The notes under the pieces were generated by a model, which saw only the letters and a program-made list of their open reading frames with translations, was not told where the DNA came from and did not search any database. A stretch of 64,000 nt of DNA from NCBI GenBank assembly GCA_028023455.1, contig JAQFVV010000037.1, positions 1 to 64,000 of the forward strand, written 5' to 3'. The stretch is from Epiperipatus broadwayi (Eukaryota; Onychophora; Udeonychophora; Euonychophora; Peripatidae). Shown in pieces: positions 46,576 to 57,900 of this stretch. The first letter of the stretch is position 1, and every line of letters starts with the position of its first letter. The translations under genes were made by a program, and so were the position numbers.

Positions 46576-49229
46576 CCTGAACAAATGCCAAAAAGTCAGA
46601 ATTCATTCAAAAAAACTTTCAGGATTTTGTTAAAACTTATTTAAAGTTGTTATAAAATAGTAAAACAAAACAAATTATTAATTTCTTGGCATCTATATGA
46701 CATTTAAGCATGAAAGAGACAGGTTGAGCTTTCAGTCCAGAAATCTTTAGCTTTCGAGTCCATTATTATTGTATAAAACCTCATGGGACATTCGTTCCCA
46801 ATCAATATACAAATATATATAATATCTATCAAGCATACTATGAAGTTGTTTTTTTTTTTCCTTTTTAAAATAACTTTCTATAATGATCAAATACAATGCA
46901 CATTGAATCATGTAATTTTATTGTGCATATATAATTCTATTTACATGCATTAATAATTATATTATTTTCACTAACCAGATTGTGAAATCAAGCTTTTTAT
47001 TTATTTTTTTAAAAAAAATATTAATATTCGCATCATGAACTGAATAAGATTAAACATTGCTACAAGATATTTGAGAAGTGGAATGCTGACATTGGAAATA
47101 GAAATAAAGAAAATACAATTGAAATTTAGAGACGTGAAAGAGAAATCAGACATAAACAACCCAATAACCTATCATAAGGCAAAGATTCTGGAAAATTGCC
47201 ATTCTATACAATTGTAGAAAATTTATATCAATTTCACATATATTACCTTGTAATATTTATCTGAATTATAAACCATTCATTCTTTAAAAATAATATACCA
47301 TTTAAAAATATATGTAAGAAGACAACAGACTTCACATAAGACATTCATTTTTAAAAAAGAAAATTAAAAAACAAAACAAAACAATAATATAACAAAATGT
47401 TACTTACTCATAATTATTTTTGTGAAGGTAATCTATAATGGCAGGTTTAAGCCTTGCTTGCTTGCCTAGGCTATGATGACCTCTGCCAGTGATGATTGAT
47501 AAATAAATCTTTCTGTAATGACCATTTTGAAATTCTAAAAAAATAAAAAACCTAATTTATAACAATAAAATGATTAGATGCTAAAAAGTTAATATGACAT
47601 TCTAGCACTAAAATCACAACAATTCCACTCAAACTGGTATATTTCTTTTTTTTACTTTCCTCAATTGAGGAACTGATCCAAATGTTTGGCTCTTGAGTCA
47701 GGTATTCACAGTCTTTTCAAGTTTATGAGAATATAATATGTAATAAACAATTAAAAACAAATAATTAAACAGCATTATAGTTTATATCTCACAATAGCTA
47801 TTTATCTCACAAAATGTCCTGGAATTTAGTAAAATAAAATAACACATGAACTCTTTATTAGAGATACCTATTCACAGATATAAATAACATGGTCCTGAAT
47901 TATTGATTCACAATTGATAGTTTATGTTCATAAGCATATAAATTTAAATAATAGATTACAAACCAATTTTAACTATCGAAAGTTGAAGTTAAATGATTGA
48001 AAAATGAATGAAGAATCTTTTATAAATTACAATACTGCAATTATTTGATTAAAACTATAGAATGAACATTAAATTCACAACTTTTGCACTCTGATTTCTA
48101 TATTACTTTATAATCAATTATGTAAACATTGACTTATCAACAGACAATATTAAAATACTCCCATAAATGTTTTCAAAAGTGACTGCATTTATTCTAGGTC
48201 ACTTTACTCACAATACTGATATCCAAATTAATGAACTGAAGGTTTCAAGAAAACCAAAGCTTATAAAACACATGATACTTAGTTTCATGTAATTAAGAAC
48301 TCCCCTATTAGAAAGCAGTTTTAGTATTGTAATGGTAGTGAGAGATATGTTATAAAACCTACATATATCTGCATTACATAATTCATAATTAAAAAAAAAT
48401 TATGATCAAATTTATTTGAAAGAATAGTTAAAGACAAAATTATTTAAGTAGTTTTAAAACATAATTTTGTAAAAATAAAAATAAGATTACATATATTTTT
48501 CTTTTAAAAGAGAATAAAACTATTTATTAAAACCAAGTGGGGAAATTAGAAAAAAGAGATTTATAAACTCTCTCCTTTTTAAAGAAATTAAAAGAGTAAA
48601 ATAAATAAAAATAAGTAAATATGAAAAAAATCAGAATAAAAATTAGTTTGTAAAAGAAAACTTTCAAAAACATAATTAGTTTAAAAGATTACCAACTGAA
48701 TTAATTTAAAAAATACGTAAACTATCTCATACAAGTGATAGTACATTAATCTAAGAAAAGATTAGATAGCATGCAATGTGATTAATGAAATGTAAAAATT
48801 AATTAAGAAAAAATAGATTTGGTTATGATCAAAATTTAAAAAAATGATAAGGATAAAAAGCAATGAGAGAGAGGGTACAAAAATCACAAACATCTATTGT
48901 TATATTATTCTACTCTTGAGTCTATGAATCATTCCAGTCTTCATTTTATGATTGATTCATTACGTTATTCATTGCTCCAGAGATTCAGAAATCTAAAGAC
49001 AAATAGAACCTTTTATTACTGCTACAGAAAATATTATTGCAGAAGCTGCAGATCTAGCAACATGTATTGCTAGACAACTTTAACCTTTTTATTGAATTTT
49101 TTTTAAACATTTTCATTGGCCAAGTGAATTAGTTTTACAACTTTTGATTAGTCAATTAACAAACTCAGCTGTAAAAATATATTCATCTTTTAATATTATA
49201 TTCACTTTAGTTTTGTTTGTAAAAAGTAT
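46576..49229. other. AT-rich DNA, no gene recognised
   Basis: About 2.6 kb with no identified element. A short GC-richer patch at 47435-47495 (GCAGGTTTAAGCC, GACCTCTGCC) has no clear identity. Confidence 0.45.
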
Positions 49230-49930
49230 ATTAATAATTTCAGATTATGAAAGTGAACAAAAGTTTTATCAAAAATAAATTTCTATTTATAATTATAAAA
49301 ATATAACAGAAGATCTAAAAAGAAAGTTCGTAACAAATTAGAAAGTGCTGTGGATGTCATTGATTTCTTTCTCAATTTATATTAGTGTAAAAGTAAAGCA
49401 TTTTTAAACTAAAATCTTACTATTTTTCTAAAATAATTATATTTTCAGCATATTTGACCAAAATACATTTTAATACATAAATGCCAGCAAAATACTCTAA
49501 ATTATTCATTTCTGTTTGAAAATGAAATAAAGAGCTTGGGGCAATGAAAATTGTTGACAGGTATCAAAACTGTTGTTAGTGCTGACTTCTTTTTCAATTT
49601 ACGTTCGTGTAACAATATACAATTTTTTACTAAAATCTCACTATTTTTCTAAAATAATTATATATTTTCAGCATATTTTAAGAAAATAATTTATAATATG
49701 TATGAAAAATTAAAAAAAACATTCTAAGACATTAATTTTCATTTTCAAAGTCAAAACAGAAGTTGGAATGGTGAAAATTATTGACAGATGCTCTTCTATT
49801 GTCTGAAATGTGAACCAACCAATCAGCATCTAGGAAAGCCTGCCCTCTCCCTTTGTTGTAGTTTCTTACGTTAATATTATTGATTTTTATTTGTAAAATA
49901 ATTCTAGAGAGGGTAGCATCTTACAGTACA
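49230..49930. repeat. Diverged tandem repeat related to the 25455-26240 array
   Basis: CTATTTTTCTAAAATAATTATA recurs near 49420 and 49641, with matching flanks, giving a period near 220 bp. The right end (49735-49930) with AATGGTGAAAATTATTGACAGATGCTC, AACCAACCAATCAG and GGAAAGCCTGCC aligns with the long unit at 26040-26180. The repeat is thus both dispersed and locally tandem. No coding content. Confidence 0.7.
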
Positions 49931-51829
49931 TTTCAAGCATTAAAATAAGCATAAAAGCACTACCGTAACTCAAAAATTGATGGTTTCCGATCAACTTGAA
50001 GCCATGAATGTCCTGACGTGAGAATTTTTCAGAAGGGATTAAAAGTATTCATCTAGTCCTCTGCAAATCAATTGTCCCACCTGAATTCTCATTGGAAACT
50101 GATGCCAAAATGGTGAAATAGAGGCTGCCACAAACTCTCTCCCATAGTCAAGACCAAGAATGGAAAACAAATCCTGAAACCATCGATGTAGACCAAAAAG
50201 CCAACTGGTTGGAAAATAACACTAATGTGAACCAAAACCAACTGAACTGTGTCATCTAATATCACAAAAATCTAGGTAATATATCTTTCCATAATAATTG
50301 TTATAGACACTTTATTTTTAAATGAAATGAACTTTAACAAAGGACTATGATGAAATTTAGCCTGGTTAATCATTTATATCTTTTTTATATAAATTTTCAT
50401 ATTATTGTGTTAGATATGTCTGCACATGCATAAATACCAATGTTTTATTTGGTCTATTCTCTCTCTCTTGTCACTGCCTCACCATGAATTTAAAGTTATA
50501 AATAATTCATATGTGTTAAGTAAATGTGCTGGACCCTGGTTAAGAGTATGAGATAGCCTGGGATATGTCAAGCACTGGATTGTGTGCCTGTCATCTGAAG
50601 CATACCAAATATATAACATATGGTTCACTGGTGCCTGAGTTTGATCCTCAGAACAAATAAAATGCTTTAGATGGCCGGGTTTTGTTTCAGCAGTCGAGAT
50701 GGGCCATGATCAGTAAATGTGGTCAGGTTATGCTTTGTATAGACCAATCTGGACTGTAGCTATCATTGATGGCTATGCTATCAATGGTATTCTTCCCTCA
50801 GCTTGAAGGGCCAGTCCATTCTCATAGTATTAAACATATAAAATAATAATTATCAAAAAGTTGTGTATTGAGCTTAATTTTATTATATGCTTATTAAAGA
50901 TTAGATATGAAACTGTTAAAAGCAAGATATTAAAACTAGTTAAAGTCTAAAAGATATTAAAATTATGTTTAAAAAATTTATTAAAACCTAGTTAATATGG
51001 TTAAGATGTTGTTTTTGGGGATCCGGTTCAGTATAATAACTCAATTTACTTCATAGAGTAATCATTAAACAGTAATCCTTTACTATAATAAAAAGACAGT
51101 ATTAGATTGAACTTTTAATAACGTTAAATATCAAAAGAAGGCAATTAAAGTTACTGCCATTTAACTAACATGGAACTGCAACAAATTTTCTAGACTTCAA
51201 TTTTCCAATTAATTCTATATCTTACATTAGTTTCAAAACATTATTTAGTTTAAAACATTTTATTCCAATATTTTCTTTTCTTCATAGTATGTCACCTATT
51301 AATAACTTTCATGGATTCTTGCATAGCTTTCTGCCATAATTGTTCTGTCAATATTTTTCAATGATCACATATCCAAAATACTAGCAGACATCTGTTGATA
51401 AATGTTTGCAACTTTTGAATGATAAGTAATTTTTCCAAGTTTCAGATCCAACCAAAGAGAGCAGAAGTCATTCAACAATCCAGTCTTTGAAAAATTATTT
51501 AAAAAATCACTGTAACTTAAAGTTGTTCATGATTCAGGATTATTCACCGGTAAATAAAAAACAATGAAGATGATTCAGTTATTAGATATATCAAAACAAG
51601 AATGTTGCAAGTGATCATACGAATAATATTCAGACTGTTCAAAGGCACATTCATTTAATAATAATGAATAATATGATGATGAAGTCACTTCATTCCTTTA
51701 TTATTTTCTCCTTTTATTATAAATCTTTCAAAACATTACTTTCTTTTCTAATGAATTAGATAATATCATAATATGATTAAATCAGACAATTTTAACATGA
51801 TCACTTGTGAGAATTTGGGTCTCACAAGA
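49931..51829. other. Unassigned DNA with a GC-richer patch
   Basis: A patch at about 50520-50830 is less AT-rich and contains a T-arm-like CCTGAGTTTGATCCTCAG, so it may be an old SINE or other repeat. No coding frame was recognised in the rest. Minus-strand LINE sequence may extend leftwards from 51830 but could not be read. Confidence 0.35.
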
Positions 51830-52400
51830 TTAAAACCCCATTATTTATGATATTTGTAAAAAATCTTCATCTATACTGCAGTTCAAAATCATTAATACTT
51901 TCTTTAACGTTCTTATTTAGTATCCAATATTCACATGCAGAAACAGGAAACACCACAGCATGAAGAATTCCCTACATCTAAAAATGTTTTTTTGTCAGCA
52001 TAAATTTGGCCTGGTCAACAACAAGTTTCTTGACTACTCAATCTTTTATAGTTAGTGAATATTCCAGGCAAGTTTTTCTATTCCTTCATTATTAACATTG
52101 GAGTCAGTCACTGATCCTATTATTGAAATCTTTGTCTTCTTTACATTTAGCAACAATCCACCATTTTATTCGTTCTTTAGCTTTCTGAATTAGAAACTTT
52201 GGCAATAAGTTTGGTACTATTAATATATCTACGATTTTATTTCTTCCATCAATGTTGAATTCATTCATTTGGCTTTGAACAATTTGATTTCTTCATGAAT
52301 TACATAGGTTGAAAAGATAAAGTGATAATGTGTGGCCTGAAGCAATTGTGAATCCAATCTGTTTATGAAATCTCATCAAACTGTAATTTATAGTCACATA
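51830..52400 (-). pseudogene. LINE reverse transcriptase remnant
   Basis: On the minus strand the frame GLLLNVKKTKISIIGSV (about 52125-52180) matches the 'GL.INV.KTK.M' motif that follows the YADD box in LINE reverse transcriptases. Downstream, broken frames such as RTLKKVLMILNCSID resemble the 'EYW.L.K...I..FE' region near the C-terminus. The catalytic box was not found and frames are short. It could belong to the LINE type at 14395-15565. Confidence 0.5.
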
Positions 52401-53140
52401 TAGATATTCCTCAAGCTAAAATGAATTAATAGATTTCAAAAAAGACTTCATTATATAATTATCCAATCATTATAACTTACATTGAAATACATGTGTTTAG
52501 GAATAATTCATTTTAAGCCCAGTCTAGAATAAATTCACTATCCAAAACATTTTAAACAAGAAAAAATATAATACAAATCAAAAATATATATGTAAAAATA
52601 CATATAAAGTTAATGTACATGTTGTATAGTTTTATTTCAATGAAAACTTTTAAGAGCATCATCATCAATAGTGTTCTGTCCCATGGATATGTCCAGAGAG
52701 TAGCCACATTACCAATTCAACCATTTTTTCCACTCCATTCTCTTCATTGGATAGTTTTTCAATTCCACATAATGTCAATCTTTTCCATCAAAAATTAAAT
52801 AATCTATTTTTTCAAAAAAAATTATACAAAAAAAAAATTAAAAAAAAAATTTTTTTTTTTTTTTTTATAAAATTTTTTTGAAACAATAATTTTAATTTAT
52901 TAAGAAAAATTTCAATTTTCACCCCATTTCAACAAAAGTTAACAGCATTTTCATTCATTGGCAATTTTACAGCATTTTCATTTGGATTTTATCCCATTTG
53001 AAATTACATTCTATTTTATGATTCATAGTAAAAACTAAAATCAATCCTTTAAAAGTAAAAATAAGCTTGTGCTAGTAAAAAAAAAATCACTTCCACTTTT
53101 TCAATTGAAAATCTTTTTCTTTTTTGATAGCATTAATCAG
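52401..53140. other. AT-rich DNA with a poly(A)/poly(T) inverted run
   Basis: A run of A's followed by T's at about 52827-52870 can form a hairpin or cause cloning and assembly problems. No gene recognised; the frame at 52613-52798 is unsupported. Confidence 0.5.
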
Positions 53141-53246
53141 TTTTCTAACTCTGCATTCACATGATTACCATCATTCTTTATGCTTACACAAACTGTTTTT
53201 CACAGAGGCAAAACTATGGAGAGTTTTGCCTCTGTGTTTTCTAACT
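53141..53246. mobile_element. Minimal family B fold-back with target duplication
   Basis: TTTTCTAACT at 53141-53150 and 53237-53246 bounds an 86-bp insertion. It consists of the B-family 3' end (ATGATTACCATCATTC...ACTGTTTTTCACAGAGGC) followed by a perfect 15-bp hairpin, CACAGAGGCAAAACT (53201-53215) with AGTTTTGCCTCTGTG (53222-53236). No hammerhead core remains. It is the shortest B derivative seen. Confidence 0.7.
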
Positions 53247-53549
53247 GGTTTTCAAAAAGATCCTGAAACATCTTGCACATCATATTCTGTGTCAACAAAT
53301 GATGTTTGTCATAATATTTTCATTTGTTGACTATTTTACAACCTTTTCATTTGAAATTTTCATTTCATTTCACAATAACATTAATCAGTTTTCTAACATA
53401 AATATTTCCGGTTTATGGCTAAAATTATTACACACATGAGTAATTAAAAATTATAATTATATTTTTCTCAGCTAAAGATTTAAATGAATTATGTCCTGTA
53501 CATGTGGGGTTCAGATTGACCTTAGGTCAACATGGGTGTGACAATAATC
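53247..53549. other. AT-rich DNA, partly duplicated
   Basis: ATTAATCAGTTTTCTAAC occurs near 53131 and again near 53384, a small local duplication around the mini B insertion. Otherwise nothing is recognised. Confidence 0.45.
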
Positions 53550-53880
53550 TCGGCCTCAGGGTGGCCTTTGAGCATTCCATCATCAGATTTTCAATTGGAA
53601 GGACGGTTGAAGAGTTGGAGTGTGGAGTGGATTGAAGCCTGTCCATTAAACTATGAGGATAGTCTATCTTAATATATATCAGAGCACTTATACTATATAT
53701 ATGTGTAAAGATGATAGTCTGGACCAACTGATAATTGCTGGTTTAGCATGAAATACGTATATTGGTGATTATTTATCTTTTCAGCATATATGTGTTTAGG
53801 TGTATCAGTGTTATTAGATAGAGTGGAGAGAGGTGGGTGGTGTGAAAGTCTGTGCTCATATACCCTATATTACATATATA
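53550..53880 (+). mobile_element. Family A copy, single arm
   Basis: It aligns with the right half of 27438-28012: TCATCAGATTTTCAATTGGAAG, GAAGAGTTGGAG, CCTGTCCATTAAACTATGAG, GATAGTCTATCTTAATATA, GAGCAC, the hammerhead-like core, GATTATTTATCTTTTCAGC, GTGAAAGTCTGTGCTCATATACCC. Only one arm is present, so it is a non-inverted or truncated copy. Its start may extend to about 53525. Two copies of this family share a translatable segment (see findings). Confidence 0.65.
53720..53768 (+). ncRNA. Hammerhead-like motif, family A
   Basis: CCAA, CTGATAA (53728-53734) instead of CTGATGA, hairpin TGCTGGTTTAGCA, GAAA (53750-53753), TACGTATATTGG. The GAAA box is intact and the first box has one change (G8 to A). 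Confidence 0.5.
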
Positions 53881-54186
53881 TAGCCACAGGTATATAACAA
53901 GCCTGTGTTTCAGTTATTATAAATAGATAAGTGAACTAAACTGGTAATTTCAAGTCTTATAAAATATTTGTCTTCACTGTATAAATCTCAATTTAGTGAG
54001 AATAAAATTTTTATTGTATAATTTGTTTGCAATAGGACTCTCTTGCAATAAAATACTTCATTGTATTAACATTAAAGAAAGTGGAAATTAATAATAATAA
54101 AAAATATGAATAATACTGTAAAAAAAAAACAACAAGAAAATTAAGCTTAAAGATGATAAATTTTCATTATAAATAATATTAGACAG

Positions 54187-54449
54187 AATGATAAATCTTA
54201 TTAAAACAGGCAAAACTCTCTATACATATTGCCACTCAGTGCAAGCCAGAGTAATCAATGGATGCCAGAAGGCTTGTGCATAAAATCCCCATCTAGTGCC
54301 TAGTCATCCAATATCCCCACACTAGTTTCTGGCTTGTGGCTTGCACTGGGTGTCAATACGTAAAGAGAGTTTTGCTTATTTTAATAACAGTTAAGAGCAA
54401 GCAGAAGAAATGATCATGTGATGTTTATTGACTTAATGATAAATCTTAT
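54187..54449 (-). mobile_element. Family B insertion with target duplication
   Basis: AATGATAAATCTTAT at 54187-54201 and 54435-54449 bounds a 233-bp insertion. The left part is a minus-strand B unit (AAAACAGGCAAAACTCTC...CATCTAGTGCCTAGTCATCC) that runs into the hammerhead and stops inside stem II (CTAGTTTCTGGCTTGTGG). It then switches to a short plus-strand B end (CTTGCACTGGGTGTCAATAC...AAATGATCATGTGATG). The CTGATGA box is lost, so the ribozyme is truncated. Confidence 0.85.
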
Positions 54450-55377
54450 GAAATGTTAGCCTATGGAAAAAATAACTGAGGCATTAACTAATGATAGTCT
54501 AAAATGTAACAGCTCTAATGTATCAATCCATCATATTAATTTTATAGTCAATTTAAAATTAGAAGACCGCCTTCAAAGACTTCTGTTAAATATAAGCCAG
54601 AGGAAACTCTTCATTTCTTCAATAAGCCAATATGCTTCCATAATCAGTCTGATGTAGAAATAGATAAAACTGACATAGTTTATATCGTTTCATTCCTGAG
54701 AAATCTAATGAACATCACACTATATGCTCTATTATTGTACACAGCCATTTATTGAAAATTTCAGTAATCAAGAATACCGGAGTAATATCAACTAAATCTT
54801 TGAAACAATTTGTGATTACTAGCTTTGATAGAGAGATGCACTGGTTTCATCCTTACACATCCAGAAGTTGTTTTTACTTATTTTGGCATTAAGTATGTTA
54901 ATGCTTTGACATTCAAACATGTACATTTTAATTTCTTTGTATAACTATATAAGTATGAAACTAGGTCAGTAATTATATATATAATAGTGATCTCAGTTTG
55001 TATGCTAACTGTAGACAATTTTGACCCTATGGCTAGAAAGATATATATCAAACATAGCAGCATGATATTTTCAATTTACTTTTGACATCCAAAAATAAGT
55101 TTAAAAACTCGTAAGATACTTTACTTGATATATATCATTTATTTGACAAAAAAAGTCGGTAAAACTTTTGCAATGCCTGAATGTTACTCAAAAATTCATA
55201 TGATTGCCAAATCTATGAAAAAATTAAATTTGATTATGATATCAATGAACACAAAATATACAATTAATAATAATAATACAAAATTTTTTAAAAAATCATA
55301 AACTTTTAATGTATTTTCCTATATAATTTAGTGGCAGACATTTTTTTATGTATTTAGTGTGTTGTGATTATAACAGA
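54450..55377. other. AT-rich DNA, no gene recognised
   Basis: The frames at 54463-54657 and 54878-55063 are short and unsupported. No repeat family identified. Confidence 0.45.
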
Positions 55378-55680
55378 CAATTTGTAATCAAGAAATTTAT
55401 ATTTGTGTTAATATGCACGTAAACTATAAGATATAATAAATACTATTTCTATATTAAATAGACAATCACTGTCTTAACAAATTATAAATTTTATGCTCAA
55501 GCGCTTTCGAAGGTCTAAGCCTTCATTTTCAAGAAGTATCTGGAATAAAATATGCAAATTAGGATGGACTAGATTTTCATTGATCTAGATTTGCCACTTC
55601 CTGGAGATGGCATAAAATGTCTCTTTTTTATTCATGGCGTGGATGTCAGAGATGATATAATTTGCCTCTTTAACTCTCCT

Positions 55681-56046
55681 TCACAACTCGTGCTGTTCTC
55701 TGCACGCCATGCGAGGTTTGCCTGGCCTGCACTGGTGTCCTGTAGAAGCTGCATGCTGCGCAAAAATAGAAGGGTGGGATGGATCAGCCAGAGCCTTATT
55801 GTATGCATATACATGTTGTGCGAGTCTTGTGTGGATGGATGCCCTAGTCTCACCATAATATGCCGCCAGGCAATTATTGTTACTACACGCAATCTTGTGA
55901 ACAGCCTGTTGGGTGTATATTGGGGGGATGTGGTCTTTAGTATAGTTTACGCATCTGTTGAAATTGGGGGGAGAGCGGTAACACAAGCTAAAATCATTAC
56001 TAAAGATTGCGTATAAATCTTTATGTATATTTTTGATATATGGCAA
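55681..56046 (-). pseudogene. Penelope-like GIY-YIG endonuclease
   Basis: A 121-codon frame contains a Cys pair (CSNNNC), AYYGETRASIHTRLAQH and FAQHAASTGHQC. These correspond to the PLE endonuclease pattern: 'YIGET' variant of GIY-YIG with its catalytic Tyr, the Arg in 'R.L..RL.EH', and the later 'HA...GH' stretch. In active elements this domain nicks the target before target-primed reverse transcription. The core motif is unbroken, but the frame is offset by one from the reverse-transcriptase piece upstream and the catalytic part of that domain is missing, so no functional protein can be made. A 141-codon frame on the opposite strand over 55591-56016 is its shadow. Confidence 0.85.
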
Positions 56047-56092
56047 TAAGATACAGGGTTTATTCTGTTTATTTTCTCGAATGGGATGGTTT

Positions 56093-56407
56093 TTAAAATT
56101 TCTTATATTTTGCGTTTATTAATTCATTTCTGAACATCTCAATGTTCTTCCTTTTATCAGCTTCAAAGCTGCACAGATTTGTGTTTCTGTGTAAGAAAGA
56201 TTTCAGACCAGCCATTTTATATGTATATGGAGTGTGTGATGAGTGGTGTATGTGGCTCCTAACATTGATCAGTTTGATGGTCATTCTATAACAGAAGCGA
56301 TGGGCCTCCATCTTCACTTGTAGATCTAGATATTTAATGCTATTCCAGCTACTTCTTGAAAATGAAGGCTTAGACCTTCGAAAGTGATTGGGTATAAAAT
56401 TTATCAT
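56093..56407 (-). pseudogene. Penelope-like reverse transcriptase, C-terminal part
   Basis: A 104-codon frame reads YLDLQVKMEAHRFCYRM, then RSHIHHSSHTPYTYKMAG, LKSFLHRNTNLCSFEADK and NIEMFRNELI. This follows the PLE pattern after the catalytic palm ('FLDL.I......YRKPT...I...S.HP...K.....L..R....CS'). The catalytic aspartates lie upstream and are absent, because the frame begins inside the terminal repeat. About 47 bp and a frameshift separate it from the endonuclease. Confidence 0.75.
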
Positions 56408-56490
56408 TTGTTAAGATGGTGATTGTCTATTTAATATAGAAATAGTATTTATATATCTTATAGTTAACACAGATACAGATTTTACAAATA

Positions 56491-57339
56491 TTTAAACTAA
56501 CACATAGTTGAACATTAAATCAAGAAAATGTTAATGGAAATTTAGGGAAATTGTGGAAAAAGAAAAGAAAATCATTTTATCAGTTTGAGCTTCTGAAACT
56601 GTTAATATCCATAGTATGTGATATGGGATAAGTATTTAGCGAATATTAAAGAAGTTAAAATTTGTGGGTAAAGTATATAAACAAACAAACAAAAAACAAA
56701 GATCTGGTAATGAGTAACATAATGCATCAAAAGGCATTGACACTATGAAGTTATAGCAAATAATTCACTGAATAGAATAACATAAAGCTACATACTAGAT
56801 AGTTGTATAGATGCAGAAATTAGCTATGGTAAATACACTTGAAATTTATAAACTTAACAACACACAGACATTAAAACTTTTGAATTTCAACATTGTTTAT
56901 TAATCACAAGAATATTAAAAAATAATAGTAAGTTTTTTCTTTGTATTGGGAGAAAGAGAATGATCAAGAAAAGAGATACCTAGATTTAAATATAGTTTAT
57001 AGATATAAAAACATGCTTTCTCCATTATTGTTTTTTTTATATACTTTTCTTAGTTCCTTATTTTTGTAATACAGATATGCATATTAAAATGTATGTGCTG
57101 TGCGTATATATATATTATAAAGGATTTATTATTATCATCTATTTTCAATAACTGCATGATGCTTTGAAACATTTTACATGGATGTTACTTACAAACCATA
57201 AATAAGTATTTACATTATGTATCAAAGATGTTCTTCCATTTTATATGATTTTATAATATATAAAATCTTTTCTTTTAATGAAGAAACTTTTTATTAAATT
57301 GGTAAAGATTTCACTCAATCTTACTGATGTAGCGTGAAG
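56491..57339. other. AT-rich DNA, no feature seen
   Basis: No coding or repeat content recognised. Confidence 0.5.
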
Positions 57340-57473
57340 TAAAGTTTAATATTTTTTTTATCATGTGTCATAGCATCAGCTGGGAAACGAACCCACTAAT
57401 CCGGGACAACTGCTTGTAAAGCAGCTGTCACTGACCTCTCGACCACCAATGCTTGACTAAAGTATAATATTTT
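57340..57473 (-). mobile_element. tRNA-derived SINE with target duplication
   Basis: The SINE (about 57356-57457, minus strand) is flanked by TAAAGTTTAATATTTT (57340-57355) and TAAAGTATAATATTTT (57458-57473), a 16-bp duplication with one change. Read on its strand: TCAAGCATTGGTGGTCGAGAGG, an anticodon-like loop TTTACAA, TCCCGGATTAGTGGGTTCG, CTATGACACATGA and poly(A). It belongs to the 'TAC' subfamily. Confidence 0.9.
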
Positions 57474-57699
57474 GTAATTGATTCTGTGAAATACATGAAC
57501 ATTTTTTGATTAAAAATAATGAGAGTGTTATATCGCAACTTACCTTTACGTAATGAATTAATCCAGATTCTACCTTATCCTGATAGGATTGAGCATTCAT
57601 TGCAACCAAACAATGGATATATGAATAAAAAAGATATATCCAACATCAGAAACAAGCTAATAGGTGATGATGCTCAGTAAATCTGATTAAGATAAGATG

Positions 57700-57900
57700 A
57701 AATCTGGACTGGTTTATCAGTTGTAGGTAAGTTGAGATACAACAGTGTGAACTCAATAAAACAATTACATATAGAATAATACTGGATGACAAAACTATCA
57801 TTATCAGACTTAAAGGAAAGAACATTAAATGTTTTAAATGTGATCACATAGGTCACATATTGCCAGAGAAAACAATATATATAAAAAAGAGAAAAACACA
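57700..57900 (+). pseudogene. Retrotransposon zinc-knuckle fragment
   Basis: The frame ILDDKTIIIRLKGK, then IKCFKCDHIGHILPEK (about 57824-57871), resembles the gag or ORF1 zinc knuckle CX2CX4HX4C, with the last Cys replaced by Lys. Such knuckles with a preceding beta-rich stretch occur in LTR gag and in some LINE first ORFs. Surrounding frames are broken and no other domain is visible. Confidence 0.4.

Larger units (their letters stand above)
55378..56490 (-). mobile_element. Penelope-like element fragment with inverted terminal repeats
   Basis: Left (about 55378-55545) and right (about 56334-56490) segments are inverted copies: AATACTATTTCTATATTAAA, GACAATCACTGTCTTAACAA and TTTCGAAGGTCTAAGCCTTC recur in reverse complement. 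Between them, on the minus strand, lie the end of a Penelope-type reverse transcriptase and a GIY-YIG endonuclease. PLEs typically have variable, often partly inverted, terminal repeats and frequent 5' truncation, as here. The repeats contain an AAGG/CCTT hairpin followed by CGAAAG. This resembles the stem II-GAAA half of a hammerhead, but the CTGANGA box reads TTGAAAATGA and is not intact. Confidence 0.85.

Noticed and set aside
55591-56016. 141-codon plus frame
   Set aside because: It is the antisense shadow of the Penelope-like endonuclease on the minus strand.
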